Positions 1 through 9,154 of a stretch of 64,000 nucleotides of DNA are shown in pieces (the stretch's first letter is position 1; each line of letters starts with the position of its first letter). Where the stretch lies: positions 1 through 64,000 of the forward strand of contig BMQD01000016.1 of assembly GCA_014647935.1 (NCBI GenBank), in the 5' to 3' direction. The notes beneath the pieces were generated by a model that did no database searches, had not been told where the DNA came from, and saw nothing but the letters and a program-made list of their open reading frames with translations. The translations under genes and the position numbers were made by a program. Source of the DNA: Planomonospora parontospora (GTDB lineage Bacteria > Actinomycetota > Actinomycetes > Streptosporangiales > Streptosporangiaceae).

Positions 1-189
1 CCCATCCGAGCCACGATCCACCCATCCACCAGCAGCGTTGCATTGATCGTCTGAATCTAAGGGTTCTTTCTTTAGAAAAGAGAGTTTTCGTCCTGAGCAG
101 CGGTCGGCTCCGACGCTTCCGCGTACGCGGTGCCGGGCGGCGTCGGGCGGCCCGGTGACCGGCTCGGGACGTCGCCGGAATTCGGCACA

Positions 190-3100
190 ATGACCGATGT
201 GCGAGTTGAACTGCTCGGGCCGTTCGAGGTCCGGAACCGTGACGGGGCCGTGGTGGAGGTGCCCGGGACCCGGCTGCGCGCGCTGCTCGCCGCACTCGCC
301 CTCGAACCCGGCCGGATCGTCACGCGTGCGAGGCTGGTGGACTGGATCTGGGGGCGGCGGCCGCCCGCGGACGAGGCGAACGCCCTGCAGGCACTGGTGT
401 CCAGGCTGCGCAGGGTGCTGCCGGAGGGCGTGATCGAGGCGGCTGCCAGCGGATACCGGCTGGCCGTGGCTCCCGACGCCGTGGACGTGTGCCGGTTCGA
501 GCACCTGGTGGGCCGGGCCCGCGCCGCCGAGCCCGCCGCGCGGGCGGAACTGCTGCGCTCGGCCCTGGCGTTGTGGCGCGGTACGGCCCTGGCGGACATC
601 GCGCTGCGGGACGGCGACGCGTTCGACGCGGCGGTCGCGCGGCTGGAGGAACTCCGCGTCACCGCGCTCGGGGACCGGGTGGACGCGGACATCCGCCTCG
701 GCCGCGGCTCGGAGCTGGTCGCCGAGCTGACCGATCTGGTCGCCGCGTACCCGCTGCGGGAGGGGTTCGCGGCGGCCCTGATGCGAGCGCTCGCCGAGGC
801 GGGGCGCGGGGCCGAGGCGCTGACCGTGTACCAGCGGACGCGCGAGCGGCTCGCCGAGGAACTGGGCGCCGACCCGTCGGCCGAGCTCTCCGCGCTGCAC
901 GTCGCACTGCTCCGGGGCGAGCTGGGCGAGCGGGCGGAGAACCGCAGGACGAACCTGCGCGCCGAGCTGACGAGCTTCGTCGGCAGGGACGACGACGTCT
1001 CCGCCCTCGCCGCCCTGGCCGTCGGGCACCGGCTGGTCACCCTGACCGGGCCGGGCGGCTCCGGCAAGACGAGGCTGGCCGCGGAGACCGCGCGGACGAT
1101 GCTCGCCGAACTGCCGGACGGGGCGTGGCTGGTCGAACTGGCCTCGGTGCGGGCGGGCGGCGAGCTGGCGCAGGCCGCCCTCACCGCGATCGGCCTGCGC
1201 GACCAGGGGCTGCTCGGCGGTGCGCGGGGCGGCGAACCGGCGGAGCGGCTCATCGCGGCGCTCCGGGAGCGCGCGGTCCTGCTGGTCCTGGACAACTGCG
1301 AGCACGTGATCGAGGCGGCCGCGGCTTTCGCGGACCGGCTGCTGGGGGAGTGCCGGAACCTGCGGATCCTGGCCACGAGCAGGGAACCGCTCGGCATCAC
1401 CGGAGAGGTGCTGTGGCGGGTCGAGCCGCTCGCGCTGCCCGCGGAGGGCGCGGACCCCGCCGAGGACGGGTCCGCGCCCGCGGTGCGGTTGCTGCGGGAC
1501 CGCGCGGACCTGGTGCGCAAGGACGTCGGCTCGGACGCGCGCACCCTGTCGGCCATGGCGCGGATCTGCCGGGCGCTCGACGGGATGCCGCTGGCGATCG
1601 AACTGGCCGCGGCACGGCTGCGCACCATGTCCGTCGACCAGCTGGCACGCCGGCTCGACGACCGGTTCCGCCTGCTGACCGGCGGCAGCCGTACGGTGCT
1701 CCCCCGGCACAAGACGCTGCGCGCGGTCGTGGACTGGAGCTGGGATCTGCTGACCGAGGCCGAACGCGGCGTGCTGCGGCGGCTCTCGGTGTTCTCCGGC
1801 GGGGTGAGCCTGGAGGCGGCCGAGCGGGTGTGCGGGGACGGGGCACTCGCCGGGGAGCAGGTGCTCGACGTGCTGACCGCGCTGATCGAGAAGTCGCTGC
1901 TGCTCGCCGACGGAGAGGGCGCGCCGCGCTACCGGATGCTCAACACCATCAGGGAGTACGCGGGACACCGGCTCGCCGAGGCGGGGGAGACCGAGCCGGT
2001 GCGCCGGGCGCACCTCGCCTACTTCACCGAGCTGGCCGAGACGGCCGATCCGCACCTGCGCACGGCCGGGCAGCTGGAGTGGCTGGCCGTGCTCGAGGCC
2101 GAGCAGGACGACATCAACGCGGCCCTGCGCGGGGCGATCGCCGGGGGATGGGCCCAGGAGGCGATGCGGCTGGTCGCGGCCGCGGGCTGGTACTGGTTCC
2201 TCAGCGGGCGCCGGGCGGAGGGCACCGAGCTGAGCGTCGCGGCGGCCTCGCTGGACGGTGAGGTGTCCGACGAGGTGCGGGCGATGGCGTACACCATCGT
2301 GACGGTGTTCGTGTCCTCCGGGGTCGGCGGCGACCAGTACCAGGCGCGGGATTGGATCCAGAAAGCGCACCGGTTCGCCGAGCGCAGCGGGCACCGCCAC
2401 CCCCTGCTCGGATTCGTCGTCCCGCTCGAGGCGATGCTGCGCGGGCCCGCGGAGTTCCTGCCCGCGTTCGAGCCGCTCATCGCCGGCGACGATCCATGGG
2501 TGAGCGCACAGGCCAGGCTAGCTCGCGGCCGGTTGCGGCTCACGCTCGGCGGCGACGAGACCGACGTGGACCTCGACGCCGAAATCGCCCTCGCCGGGTT
2601 CCGCCGGGTGGGCGACCGGTGGGGGATCGCGCTGGCGCTGGCCTTCCTGGGCGACCGGCTCGCCATGCGCGGAGAGTTCGCCCGTGCGTGCGAGCACTAC
2701 GAGGAGGCGGTCGCGGCGCTGACCGCGCTGGGCGCGACCGAGGACGCGGTCGGCGTGCGGGCGCGGCAGGCGCAGCTGTACTGGCTGCTCGGCGACGAGC
2801 GGTCCAGCGCGTCCGCCATGGCGGACGCGCAGCGGTACGCGGACGGGATCGCCTGGCCGGACACGGTCGCCGAGCTGACGATCGCGAAGGCGGACCTGGC
2901 GCGCTGGCGCGGCGAGCCGGACGAGGCGCGCCGGCACCTGGCCACGGTGCGGGCGATGCTGGACGACGAGGAACGGATCGGCCTGGTCCGCGCCAAGGCC
3001 ATGGACATGTACGGCTACCTCGCCGACGATCTCGAGGAGTCCCGCGCGTACCGGGCCGAGGCGTTCCGCGTGGCGGCGGAGCAGGCGTTCCCGCCGATGC

Positions 3101-3342
3101 TCGCCGAGGTGCTGATCGGGATCGCGGACCTCGCGCTGCGCCAGGGGCGGGCCGAGCAGGCCGTACGGCTGCTCGCGGCGGGCGACGCCGTGCGCGGCAC
3201 CCCGGATCGCGCGCAGCCGGACGCCTCCAGGATCGCCGCGGAGGCGCGCGGCCGCCTCGGGGAGGCCGCGTTCGCCGAGGCGGTCCGCGCCGGCCGGGGG
3301 CAGGACTGGCGTGAGCTGGCCGAGGCCGCGCTCGTCTCGTGA
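190..3342 (+). CDS. AfsR/SARP-type transcriptional regulator with NB-ARC ATPase and TPR tail
   Basis: Predicted 1050-residue multidomain regulator. An OmpR-type winged-helix DNA-binding domain (about 1-95, beginning MTDVRVELLGPFEV) is followed by a bacterial transcriptional activation domain (about 100-245). An NTPase follows, with P-loop GPGGSGKT near 287-294 and a Walker B-like LLVLDN near 363-368. A long Ala/Leu-rich TPR-like helical region fills the last 400 residues. This is the AfsR layout, in which ATP and ligand or phosphorylation inputs gate DNA binding, usually at secondary-metabolite genes. I chose ATG 190 rather than the longer in-frame start at 130 because the domain begins directly after it. 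It is convergent with the DUF72 gene. No biosynthetic cluster is adjacent, so the target is unknown. Confidence 0.9.
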   Translation: MTDVRVELLGPFEVRNRDGAVVEVPGTRLRALLAALALEPGRIVTRARLVDWIWGRRPPADEANALQALVSRLRRVLPEGVIEAAASGYRLAVAPDAVDVCRFEHLVGRARAAEPAARAELLRSALALWRGTALADIALRDGDAFDAAVARLEELRVTALGDRVDADIRLGRGSELVAELTDLVAAYPLREGFAAALMRALAEAGRGAEALTVYQRTRERLAEELGADPSAELSALHVALLRGELGERAENRRTNLRAELTSFVGRDDDVSALAALAVGHRLVTLTGPGGSGKTRLAAETARTMLAELPDGAWLVELASVRAGGELAQAALTAIGLRDQGLLGGARGGEPAERLIAALRERAVLLVLDNCEHVIEAAAAFADRLLGECRNLRILATSREPLGITGEVLWRVEPLALPAEGADPAEDGSAPAVRLLRDRADLVRKDVGSDARTLSAMARICRALDGMPLAIELAAARLRTMSVDQLARRLDDRFRLLTGGSRTVLPRHKTLRAVVDWSWDLLTEAERGVLRRLSVFSGGVSLEAAERVCGDGALAGEQVLDVLTALIEKSLLLADGEGAPRYRMLNTIREYAGHRLAEAGETEPVRRAHLAYFTELAETADPHLRTAGQLEWLAVLEAEQDDINAALRGAIAGGWAQEAMRLVAAAGWYWFLSGRRAEGTELSVAAASLDGEVSDEVRAMAYTIVTVFVSSGVGGDQYQARDWIQKAHRFAERSGHRHPLLGFVVPLEAMLRGPAEFLPAFEPLIAGDDPWVSAQARLARGRLRLTLGGDETDVDLDAEIALAGFRRVGDRWGIALALAFLGDRLAMRGEFARACEHYEEAVAALTALGATEDAVGVRARQAQLYWLLGDERSSASAMADAQRYADGIAWPDTVAELTIAKADLARWRGEPDEARRHLATVRAMLDDEERIGLVRAKAMDMYGYLADDLEESRAYRAEAFRVAAEQAFPPMLAEVLIGIADLALRQGRAEQAVRLLAAGDAVRGTPDRAQPDASRIAAEARGRLGEAAFAEAVRAGRGQDWRELAEAALVS

Positions 3343-3388
3343 GGACCGGCCTGCGGGGCGGCGCCGCACGGCGTTGGCCGGCGGCGGC

Positions 3389-4372
3389 CTACCGCCGCTC
3401 CCCGGCCGGAGAGGCGCCCAGCAGCTCGGTGAGGCGGGCGGCGTTGCGCTGGGCGTTGTCGCGGCAGCAGTTGTTCATCAGCACGTGGACGGTCCCGGCC
3501 TGCCCGGAGAACTCCCGGAGCCGGGCCGCCCAGCGCTCCAGTTCGGCCTCGGAGTAGGCATAGGCGAAGCGCTCCTCGATCTTCTTGCTCGTCCACTTGT
3601 CCGAGTGGCCGTGGAAGCGGACCACGGCCAGGTCCGCGGTGGCGGCCAGGACCGGCGGGATCGACGAGGGGTGTCCCTGCGGCATGTCGACGCTGACGTA
3701 CGGGATGCCGTGCTCGGCCAGGAAGCCGAGCGTCCGCTCGCGCTCGCCCTCCTCCATCCAGGTGCGGTTGCGGAACTCCACGCACGCGCGCATCGGGGCG
3801 CAGCGCCGTACGGACTCCAGCACCCGGCGCCGGTTGCCCTCGCCGGCCGGGAACCACGGCGGGAACTGCAGCAGGACGGCGCCGAGCCGGCCTGCCTCGT
3901 GCAGCGGCGCGAGCGCGCCGAGGAAGCGCGACCACACCTCCTCGGCGATCTCGGGGCCGACGTCGCGCAGGTAGAGGGTGCCGTCCGGGTCGCCGAGCCG
4001 CAGGCGGAGGTCCTTGTAGAGCGAGCGCGCCCGGGTGGGGTGCCCGGTCAGCAGGGAGAACGCCTTGACGTTGAAGGTGAACCCCGGCGGCGTGCGGTCC
4101 CGCCAGGCCTCCGCGGTCTTGACCGACGGGGGGTGGTAGTAGGTGGCGTCCACCTCCACCAGCGGGAACCGCGCCGCGTAGAAGGCGAGCCGCTCGGCGG
4201 GCGTCGACACCCCGTCCGGGTACCAGCCCGAGTCGAGCAGCGACCTGTCGGTCCATGAGGCCGTGCCGACGAGGACGTTCCCGGCCGGCGCGCCGGCCGG
4301 GAACGCCGCCCCGGCGCCCGCGCGACGCGGCGGGCCGGGGACAGGGATCGGCAGGGAGGTCTGGGTCTCCAT
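3389..4372 (-). CDS. DUF72 (YecE-like) family protein
   Basis: 327 residues. The conserved block VGTASWTDRSLLDSGWYP near residue 35, then FYAARFPLVEVDATYY, the VKAFSLLTGHP strand and a C-terminal VRFHGHSDKW region with MNNCCRDNAQRNA identify the DUF72 TIM-barrel family. The biochemical role of the family is unsettled. The first 30 residues are low complexity, so the true start could be internal, just before the VGTASW block; ATG 4372 is the outermost start. It lies downstream of the molybdenum hydroxylase operon on the same strand, separated by about 130 bases that hold a weak hairpin, so co-transcription is uncertain. Confidence 0.85.
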   Translation of the reverse strand: METQTSLPIPVPGPPRRAGAGAAFPAGAPAGNVLVGTASWTDRSLLDSGWYPDGVSTPAERLAFYAARFPLVEVDATYYHPPSVKTAEAWRDRTPPGFTFNVKAFSLLTGHPTRARSLYKDLRLRLGDPDGTLYLRDVGPEIAEEVWSRFLGALAPLHEAGRLGAVLLQFPPWFPAGEGNRRRVLESVRRCAPMRACVEFRNRTWMEEGERERTLGFLAEHGIPYVSVDMPQGHPSSIPPVLAATADLAVVRFHGHSDKWTSKKIEERFAYAYSEAELERWAARLREFSGQAGTVHVLMNNCCRDNAQRNAARLTELLGASPAGERR

Positions 4373-4414
4373 GTCAGGGCACTGCCCGTGCGGCGGGCCG
4401 CGTCACCTCCCGGA

Positions 4415-4441
4415 CCCGGCGGGTGCGCGAACGCCGCCGGG
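4415..4441 (-). terminator. Weak hairpin after the molybdenum hydroxylase operon
   Basis: An 8-base arm CCCGGCGG (4415-4422) pairs with CCGCCGGG (4434-4441) over an 11-base loop, between the stop of the Mo-pterin subunit and the DUF72 gene. There is no U-tract, as is usual for actinobacterial terminators. It may only attenuate transcription. Confidence 0.35.
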
Positions 4442-4501
4442 GACGGCGAGGCCGGCCGGGACGGGCGCCGGACCGGGAGGCGTTCACCCGCGTCCTCGCC
4501 G

Positions 4502-6817
4502 TCAGAGCAGTTTGTCCGGGGTGACGGGCAGGTCGCGCACGCGTCTGCCGGTCGCGTGCCGGACGGCGTTGGCGATCGCGGCGGCCACGCCGGTGACGCT
4601 CACCTCGCCCACGCCGAGCAGGCCCAGCGGCATGGTCGGGTCGGGCACGTCCAGGCAGTGCACGTCGATGGGCGGGACGTCGGCGTGGACCGGGACGTGG
4701 TAGTCGGCCAGGCCGGGATTCATGATCCGCCCGTTGCGCGGGTCGACGAGCGTCTCCTCCGACAGCGCCATGCCGATGCCCATCACGATGCCGCCGCGGA
4801 GCTGGCTGGCGACCATCTTCGCGTTGACCACCCTGCCGACGTCGAAGACGCCGAGCCAGCGGGAGACCCGGACCTCCCCGGTGTCCGGGTCGACCCGCAC
4901 CTCGCAGAAGTGCGCTCCGCACGCGGCCTTCACCCAGCGCCGCCGGTCGCGCAGGAGCTTCGACATGAACCGGAGCTGCCCGGTGACCTTCCCGACGCGG
5001 GTGTCGGACCCGACGGCGGCCTCGGCGGAGTCCCGGCCCGCCCGGGCCAGGATCGCCGCGTAGGTCTCACCGGGTCCCGCGGGCCCGGCCCAGAGCCCGC
5101 CGTCGCGGGCCTCGAGGTCGCCCGGCCGCCGGCCGCGCAGCGGGGAGCCGCCGGAGCGCCGGGCCAGGGCGAGCAGCGAGCCCTTCAGCTTCTCGCACGC
5201 GGCCAGCAGGCTCGCCGCCACGCTCGCGGTCTGCGCGGAGCCGCCGGCGCCGGGCCCGCTGGGCAGGTCCGAGTCGCCGTACTCCACCCGCACGGCCTCG
5301 AACGGCACGCCGAGGGCGTCGGCGGCGATCTGCGCCTGCGCGGTCGCCCCGCCCATGCCCATCTCGTGGAAGCCGCAGCGCACCACGACGGAGCCGTCGG
5401 CCGAGAGCCTGACCGTGACGTTGGCGGGCATCTGCCACGAGGGGTGGTACGCCGAGGCGACGCCCAGGCCGACGAGCCACCCGCCGTCGCGCATCGAGCC
5501 CGGCTCCGGCGTCCGGCCGGACCAGCCGAACCGCTCCGCGCCGAGCGCGTAGGCCTCGCGCAGCATCCGGTGCGCGAACCGCTTGCCGTCGACCGGGTTG
5601 CGCTCCGGCTCGTTGCGCATCCGCAGCTCGATCGGGTCGAGGCCGAGCGCGCAGGCGAGTTCGTCGACGGCCGACTCCAGCGCGAAGGTCCCGATCGACT
5701 CGCCGGGCGCGCGCATGGGCGTGTTCGGCACCGCGTCCAGCTCGACCAGATTCTGCCGGAGCAGGATGTTCTCCGCGGCGTAGAGGTGCCGCGACTGGGA
5801 GGTCGCCTGCTCGGGCAGGCCGCCGGTCCGGCCGGTCTGCGTCACGCTGGTGTGGATCAGCGCGGTCAGCGTGCCGTCCGCGCGGGCGCCCAGCGCCACC
5901 CGCTGCGCCGACGGGGTGCGCCCGCCGACCGTGCGGTAGACGCCCTCCCGGGTGAGCGCCATCCGCACCGGCCTGCCGGTCACCCGCGCCGCCAGCACCG
6001 TCAGCACGGTGCCGGCCCAGACCATGGTCTTGCCGCCGAACGCGCCGCCGACGTACGGCGCGACCACCCGCACGTTCCGCACCGGGACGCCGAACCGCAG
6101 GGCCAGGTGGTCGCGGAGCCAGGTGATGTTCTGGGTGCCCTCGTGGACGGTCAGCCGGTCGCCGTCCCACACCGCCGTCGTGGCGTGCGGTTCGATCGCG
6201 TTGTGGTGGTACGGCGGCGTGGTGAAGCGCAGGTCGACCGAGACGGGCGCGGCGGCGAGCGCGGCCTCCGCGTCGCCCTTGCGGGCGCCGCCGGACTGCA
6301 GCGCACTGCTCTTCTGCGGTACGGCGTTGCCCTCCTCGGCGGCGAAGTCCACGGTGGCGGGCAGTTCCCGGTAGGAGACCCGGACCAGGCCGGCGGCGTG
6401 CCGGGCGGCCTCCGGCGTCTCGGCGACGACGACCGCGACGGGCTGGCCGTTCCAGTGCACCTCGTCGGTGTTGAGGTAATTGACGCTCGACCCGGAGGCG
6501 AGGCTGCTCAGGTTCAGCACGCTCACCGGGGGCGGCGGCTTCATCGCCGGGGCGTTCTCGTGCGTGATCACGGCCAGCACGCCGGGGACGGCCTCGGCCC
6601 CGGCCGCGTCGATGCCGGTGATCCGGCCGCGGGTGACCGCCGCGTGCACCAGCGCGGCGTGCGCCAGGCCGGGGTGGGGGTGCTCGGCCGCGTAGCGGGC
6701 CGCGCCGGTCGTCTTGGCCGTCCCGTCGACCCGGTCCAGCGGCCTGCCGACGCTGCGGCCGGTTCCCGTCTCCACCGGGGACGGGGTCCGCGTGGGAGCG
6801 GTGGGGGTGGACGTCAT
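4502..6817 (-). CDS. Xanthine dehydrogenase-family aldehyde/purine oxidoreductase, molybdopterin-binding subunit
   Basis: 771-residue catalytic subunit of a heterotrimeric molybdenum hydroxylase. Visible landmarks are the N-terminal GRPLDRVDGTAKTTGAARY entry motif, the GGAFGGK Mo-cofactor loop at about 257-263, RAPGE, and the C-terminal GVGE whose Glu (about residue 738) corresponds to the general base of the family. Such enzymes hydroxylate purines, aldehydes or N-heterocycles using water; the substrate cannot be read from sequence. ATG 6817 overlaps the stop of the FAD subunit (ATGA), showing translational coupling, so the longer open frame running to 7456 is spurious. It is the last gene of the operon Fe-S, FAD, Mo. 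A molybdate-binding lipoprotein gene lies about 2 kb away. Confidence 0.93.
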   Translation of the reverse strand: MTSTPTAPTRTPSPVETGTGRSVGRPLDRVDGTAKTTGAARYAAEHPHPGLAHAALVHAAVTRGRITGIDAAGAEAVPGVLAVITHENAPAMKPPPPVSVLNLSSLASGSSVNYLNTDEVHWNGQPVAVVVAETPEAARHAAGLVRVSYRELPATVDFAAEEGNAVPQKSSALQSGGARKGDAEAALAAAPVSVDLRFTTPPYHHNAIEPHATTAVWDGDRLTVHEGTQNITWLRDHLALRFGVPVRNVRVVAPYVGGAFGGKTMVWAGTVLTVLAARVTGRPVRMALTREGVYRTVGGRTPSAQRVALGARADGTLTALIHTSVTQTGRTGGLPEQATSQSRHLYAAENILLRQNLVELDAVPNTPMRAPGESIGTFALESAVDELACALGLDPIELRMRNEPERNPVDGKRFAHRMLREAYALGAERFGWSGRTPEPGSMRDGGWLVGLGVASAYHPSWQMPANVTVRLSADGSVVVRCGFHEMGMGGATAQAQIAADALGVPFEAVRVEYGDSDLPSGPGAGGSAQTASVAASLLAACEKLKGSLLALARRSGGSPLRGRRPGDLEARDGGLWAGPAGPGETYAAILARAGRDSAEAAVGSDTRVGKVTGQLRFMSKLLRDRRRWVKAACGAHFCEVRVDPDTGEVRVSRWLGVFDVGRVVNAKMVASQLRGGIVMGIGMALSEETLVDPRNGRIMNPGLADYHVPVHADVPPIDVHCLDVPDPTMPLGLLGVGEVSVTGVAAAIANAVRHATGRRVRDLPVTPDKLL

Positions 6818-7809
6818 GCCGGGCTCCCCTCGGTGAGCAGCCGCCGCAGCGTGGCCGTGACGGCCCGCCGGGCCATCTCGATCTTGAAGGCGTTCCCCGG
6901 CAGGCCGGTGGCGGGGGCGAGCTCGGCCTCGGCCGCCCGCCGGAACGACTCCTCCGTGGCGGGCGCCCCGAGCAGGGCGTGTTCGGCCCGCCGGGCCCGC
7001 CACGGCGTGGTGGCGACGCCGCCGAGAGCCAGCCCGACCCCGGTCACCGTACCGTCGCGGACCTCCAGCGCGGCGGCGACGGAGACCAGCGCGAACGCGT
7101 ACGACGCCCGGTCGCGGACCTTGCGGTAGCGCGAGTTCGCCGCCGTCGGCGAGGGCGGCAGCTCGACCGCGGTGACGAGCTCGTCGGGGGACAGGTCGGT
7201 CTCGACGTGCGGGGTCTCGCCGGGCGGCCGGTGGAAGGAGGCCATGGGGACGCGCCGGACGCCGCGCACGCTCTCCACCTCGACCACGGCGTCGAGCGCG
7301 GCCAGCGCGACGCACATGTCCGAGGGGTGGGCCGCGATGCAGGCGCCGCTCACGCCGAGGACGGCGTGGCCGCGGTTGAACCCGCCGATCGCGCCGCACC
7401 CGCTGCCCGGCTCCCGCTTGTTGCAGGCGGCCGTGCGGTCGTAGAAGTAGGGGCAACGGGTGCGCTGGAGCAGGTTCCCGCCGACGGTCGCCATGTTCCG
7501 CAGCTGCGCCGAGGCCCCGGCGAGGACCGCCTGGGACAGCACCGGATAGCGGGCCCGGATCAGCGGATGCGCGGCCAGGCGGCTGTTGCGCACCAGGGCG
7601 CCGATCCGCACGCCGCCGTCCGGCCGCTCCCCGATCTCGGCCAGGGGCAGGGAGGTGATGTCGACGACCGTGTCCGGCTGCTCGATCCCGGCGCGCATCA
7701 GGTCGACGAGGTTCGTCCCGCCGCCGAGGAACTTCGCACCGGGATCGTCGGCGACCGCGCGGAGCGCCGTCGCGACGTCGGGGGCGCTCACGTACGAGAA
7801 CGGTCTCAT
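6814..7809 (-). CDS. Molybdenum hydroxylase FAD-binding subunit (CoxM/XdhB-like)
   Basis: 331 residues. The vanillyl-alcohol-oxidase-type FAD fold shows GGGTNL (29-34) for pyrophosphate binding and the TVGGNLLQRTRCPYF segment that cradles the flavin, followed by a CO-dehydrogenase-flavoprotein C-terminal domain (DRASYAFALVSVAAALE). It passes electrons from the 2Fe-2S subunit towards NAD or another acceptor. ATG 7809 overlaps the TGA of the Fe-S gene, and its own stop overlaps the Mo subunit start, both as 4-base ATGA junctions. The three subunits are therefore probably made from one transcript at fixed ratio. Confidence 0.92.
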   Translation of the reverse strand: MRPFSYVSAPDVATALRAVADDPGAKFLGGGTNLVDLMRAGIEQPDTVVDITSLPLAEIGERPDGGVRIGALVRNSRLAAHPLIRARYPVLSQAVLAGASAQLRNMATVGGNLLQRTRCPYFYDRTAACNKREPGSGCGAIGGFNRGHAVLGVSGACIAAHPSDMCVALAALDAVVEVESVRGVRRVPMASFHRPPGETPHVETDLSPDELVTAVELPPSPTAANSRYRKVRDRASYAFALVSVAAALEVRDGTVTGVGLALGGVATTPWRARRAEHALLGAPATEESFRRAAEAELAPATGLPGNAFKIEMARRAVTATLRRLLTEGSPA

Positions 7810-8330
7810 CGCTCCGCCTCCGCCGCGGCGAACTCCCGGATGGCGTCGACGATGCCGTTGTAGGCGCCGCACCGGCACAGGTTGCCGCTCATCCGCTCCC
7901 TGATCTCGTCGTCGGTGAGCTCGGCGCCGTCCGCGCAGAGGTGCTCGGTGACGGCGCTGGGCATCCCGGCGCCGTGCTCGGCCAGCATCCCGATCGCCGA
8001 GCAGATCTGGCCGGAGGTGCAGTAGCCGCACTGGAGGCCGTCGTTGCGGACGAAGGCGGCCTGGAGCGGGTGCCCGGGCCCGTCGCCGGCGATCCCCTCG
8101 ATCGTGGTGATCTCCCGGCCGGCGTACTGCACGGCCAGGGCCAGGCAGGAGTTGATCCGCTCACCGTCGGCCAGGACCGTGCAGGCGCCGCAGGCCCCCT
8201 GGTCGCAGCCCTTCTTCGTGCCGGTCAGGCCGAGGCGCTCGCGCAGCGCGTCGAGCAGGCTGACCTGTGGCGGGAGATCGAGCGACGCGTCGGCGCCGTT
8301 CACCCGCAACCGCACCTCGACCACGTGCAC
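7806..8330 (-). CDS. Molybdenum hydroxylase 2Fe-2S subunit (CoxS/XdhC-like)
   Basis: 174-residue small subunit with two iron-sulfur clusters. The plant-ferredoxin-type cluster uses Cys42, Cys47, Cys50 and Cys62 (GCDQGACGAC...SC). The second, all-helical cluster uses Cys101 and Cys104 (CGYC) and Cys152/Cys154 (CRC). It has the typical length and no signal peptide, so it is cytoplasmic. The start is GTG 8330 (a second GTG lies two codons later). It is the first gene of the operon, with about 170 bases of divergent promoter region shared with a TetR gene. Confidence 0.93.
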   Translation of the reverse strand: MHVVEVRLRVNGADASLDLPPQVSLLDALRERLGLTGTKKGCDQGACGACTVLADGERINSCLALAVQYAGREITTIEGIAGDGPGHPLQAAFVRNDGLQCGYCTSGQICSAIGMLAEHGAGMPSAVTEHLCADGAELTDDEIRERMSGNLCRCGAYNGIVDAIREFAAAEAER

Positions 8331-8448
8331 TCTCCGTTCGTGAGCCGGTCCGCGGAGCCGCCGCGCGTCCCCGCGGGGGGACGGGCGGGGAGACGCCCGC
8401 CGGGACGGCGGGCCCGTCCGCTGCGGCCGACGCTAACAGAACGACGTA

Positions 8449-8475
8449 CTCTTAACAAGAGAACGGTGTCCTCTT
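8449..8475. promoter_or_regulatory. Candidate TetR operator between the hydroxylase operon and its TetR gene
   Basis: A perfect inverted repeat CTCTT-AAC-AAGAG (8449-8461) is followed after 9 bases by a third half-site CTCTT (8471-8475), giving AAGAG-N9-CTCTT as an overlapping second palindrome. It sits where promoters for both divergent units are expected. A possible minus-10 TATGCT (8486-8491) for the TetR gene ends only 9 bases before its ATG, so that mRNA may be leaderless. Regulator assignment is inferred from position. Confidence 0.55.
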
Positions 8476-8500
8476 ACCTCCGTCGTATGCTTGCGGGGAC

Positions 8501-9154
8501 ATGACACAGCCGGCGTTCGTCCGGGCCAGGCGGCCGGAGCACAAGCAGCAGCGGCGCGAGGCGATCCTCGCCGCCGCCCGCGAGCTCGCCCTCCGCTCCG
8601 GCGTGCGCGACGTCAGCCTGGGCGGGGTCGCGGCGGCCGTGGGCCTGGCCAAGTCCAACGTGGTGCGCTACTTCGGCACCCGCGAGGAGATCTACCTCGA
8701 GCTGGCCGCCGAATGCTGGCTGGACTGGTCGGAGGCGGTCACCGTGCGGCTGCGGGACGCCGCCGGGCCGGAGGCCGTGGTCGACGCGCTGGCCGAGACG
8801 CTCGCCGAGCGGCCGCTCCTGTGCGATCTGCTCGGTAACATCTCGACCAGCCTGGAGCACAACGTCTCCGTCCCGGCGGCCCGCGTCTTCAAACGGACCG
8901 TGCTGGGCGTCGTCGCCGGGCTCGGCGAGCAGGTCGCGCGGGCGCACCCCGTCCTCACCGCGGGCGAGGGGCTCGAAGTGGTCGGGGCGGCCGCCGGATT
9001 CGCCGGAACGCTCTACCCGGTGGCCAACCCCGCACCCGTGCTGGTCGAGCTCTACGCGCAGGACCCGGACATCGCCGCGGCCTGCCCGCCGTTCCTGCCG
9101 ACGCTGAAGAGGCTGATCGCCGCGCTCGTCGCGGGGCTGCCGGTGATCCGCTGA
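8501..9154 (+). CDS. TetR-family transcriptional regulator
   Basis: 217 residues. The N-terminal domain carries the classic TetR helix-turn-helix (residues 36-60, SLGGVAAAVGLAKSNVVRYF) and the following REEIY helix start; the C-terminal ligand domain is not diagnostic. It is transcribed away from the molybdenum hydroxylase operon, with paired CTCTT half-sites in the shared intergenic region, so it probably represses that operon until a substrate or product binds. The last codons (GLPVIR-stop) lie inside the first unit of a 35-base tandem repeat that continues past the gene. Confidence 0.9.
   Translation: MTQPAFVRARRPEHKQQRREAILAAARELALRSGVRDVSLGGVAAAVGLAKSNVVRYFGTREEIYLELAAECWLDWSEAVTVRLRDAAGPEAVVDALAETLAERPLLCDLLGNISTSLEHNVSVPAARVFKRTVLGVVAGLGEQVARAHPVLTAGEGLEVVGAAAGFAGTLYPVANPAPVLVELYAQDPDIAAACPPFLPTLKRLIAALVAGLPVIR

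Noticed and set aside
1-189. Gene or mobile-element end in the AT-richer first 100 bases
   Set aside because: The TTTCTTTAGAAAAG patch has no clear inverted-repeat boundary and no open frame; most likely the promoter region of the AfsR-like gene.
72-1712. 546-codon Ser/Arg-rich open frame on the minus strand
   Set aside because: Antisense shadow of the AfsR-like gene; the Ser/Arg composition is a codon-complement artefact.
190-3342. Start of a secondary-metabolite cluster controlled by the SARP
   Set aside because: Neighbouring genes (DUF72, molybdenum hydroxylase) are not biosynthetic assembly-line genes; no PKS, NRPS, RiPP or terpene gene is found in the window.
4388-7129. 913-codon open frame on the plus strand
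   Set aside because: Antisense to the molybdenum hydroxylase subunits, which have complete motifs; the frame shows only low-complexity His/Arg/Gly/Val composition.
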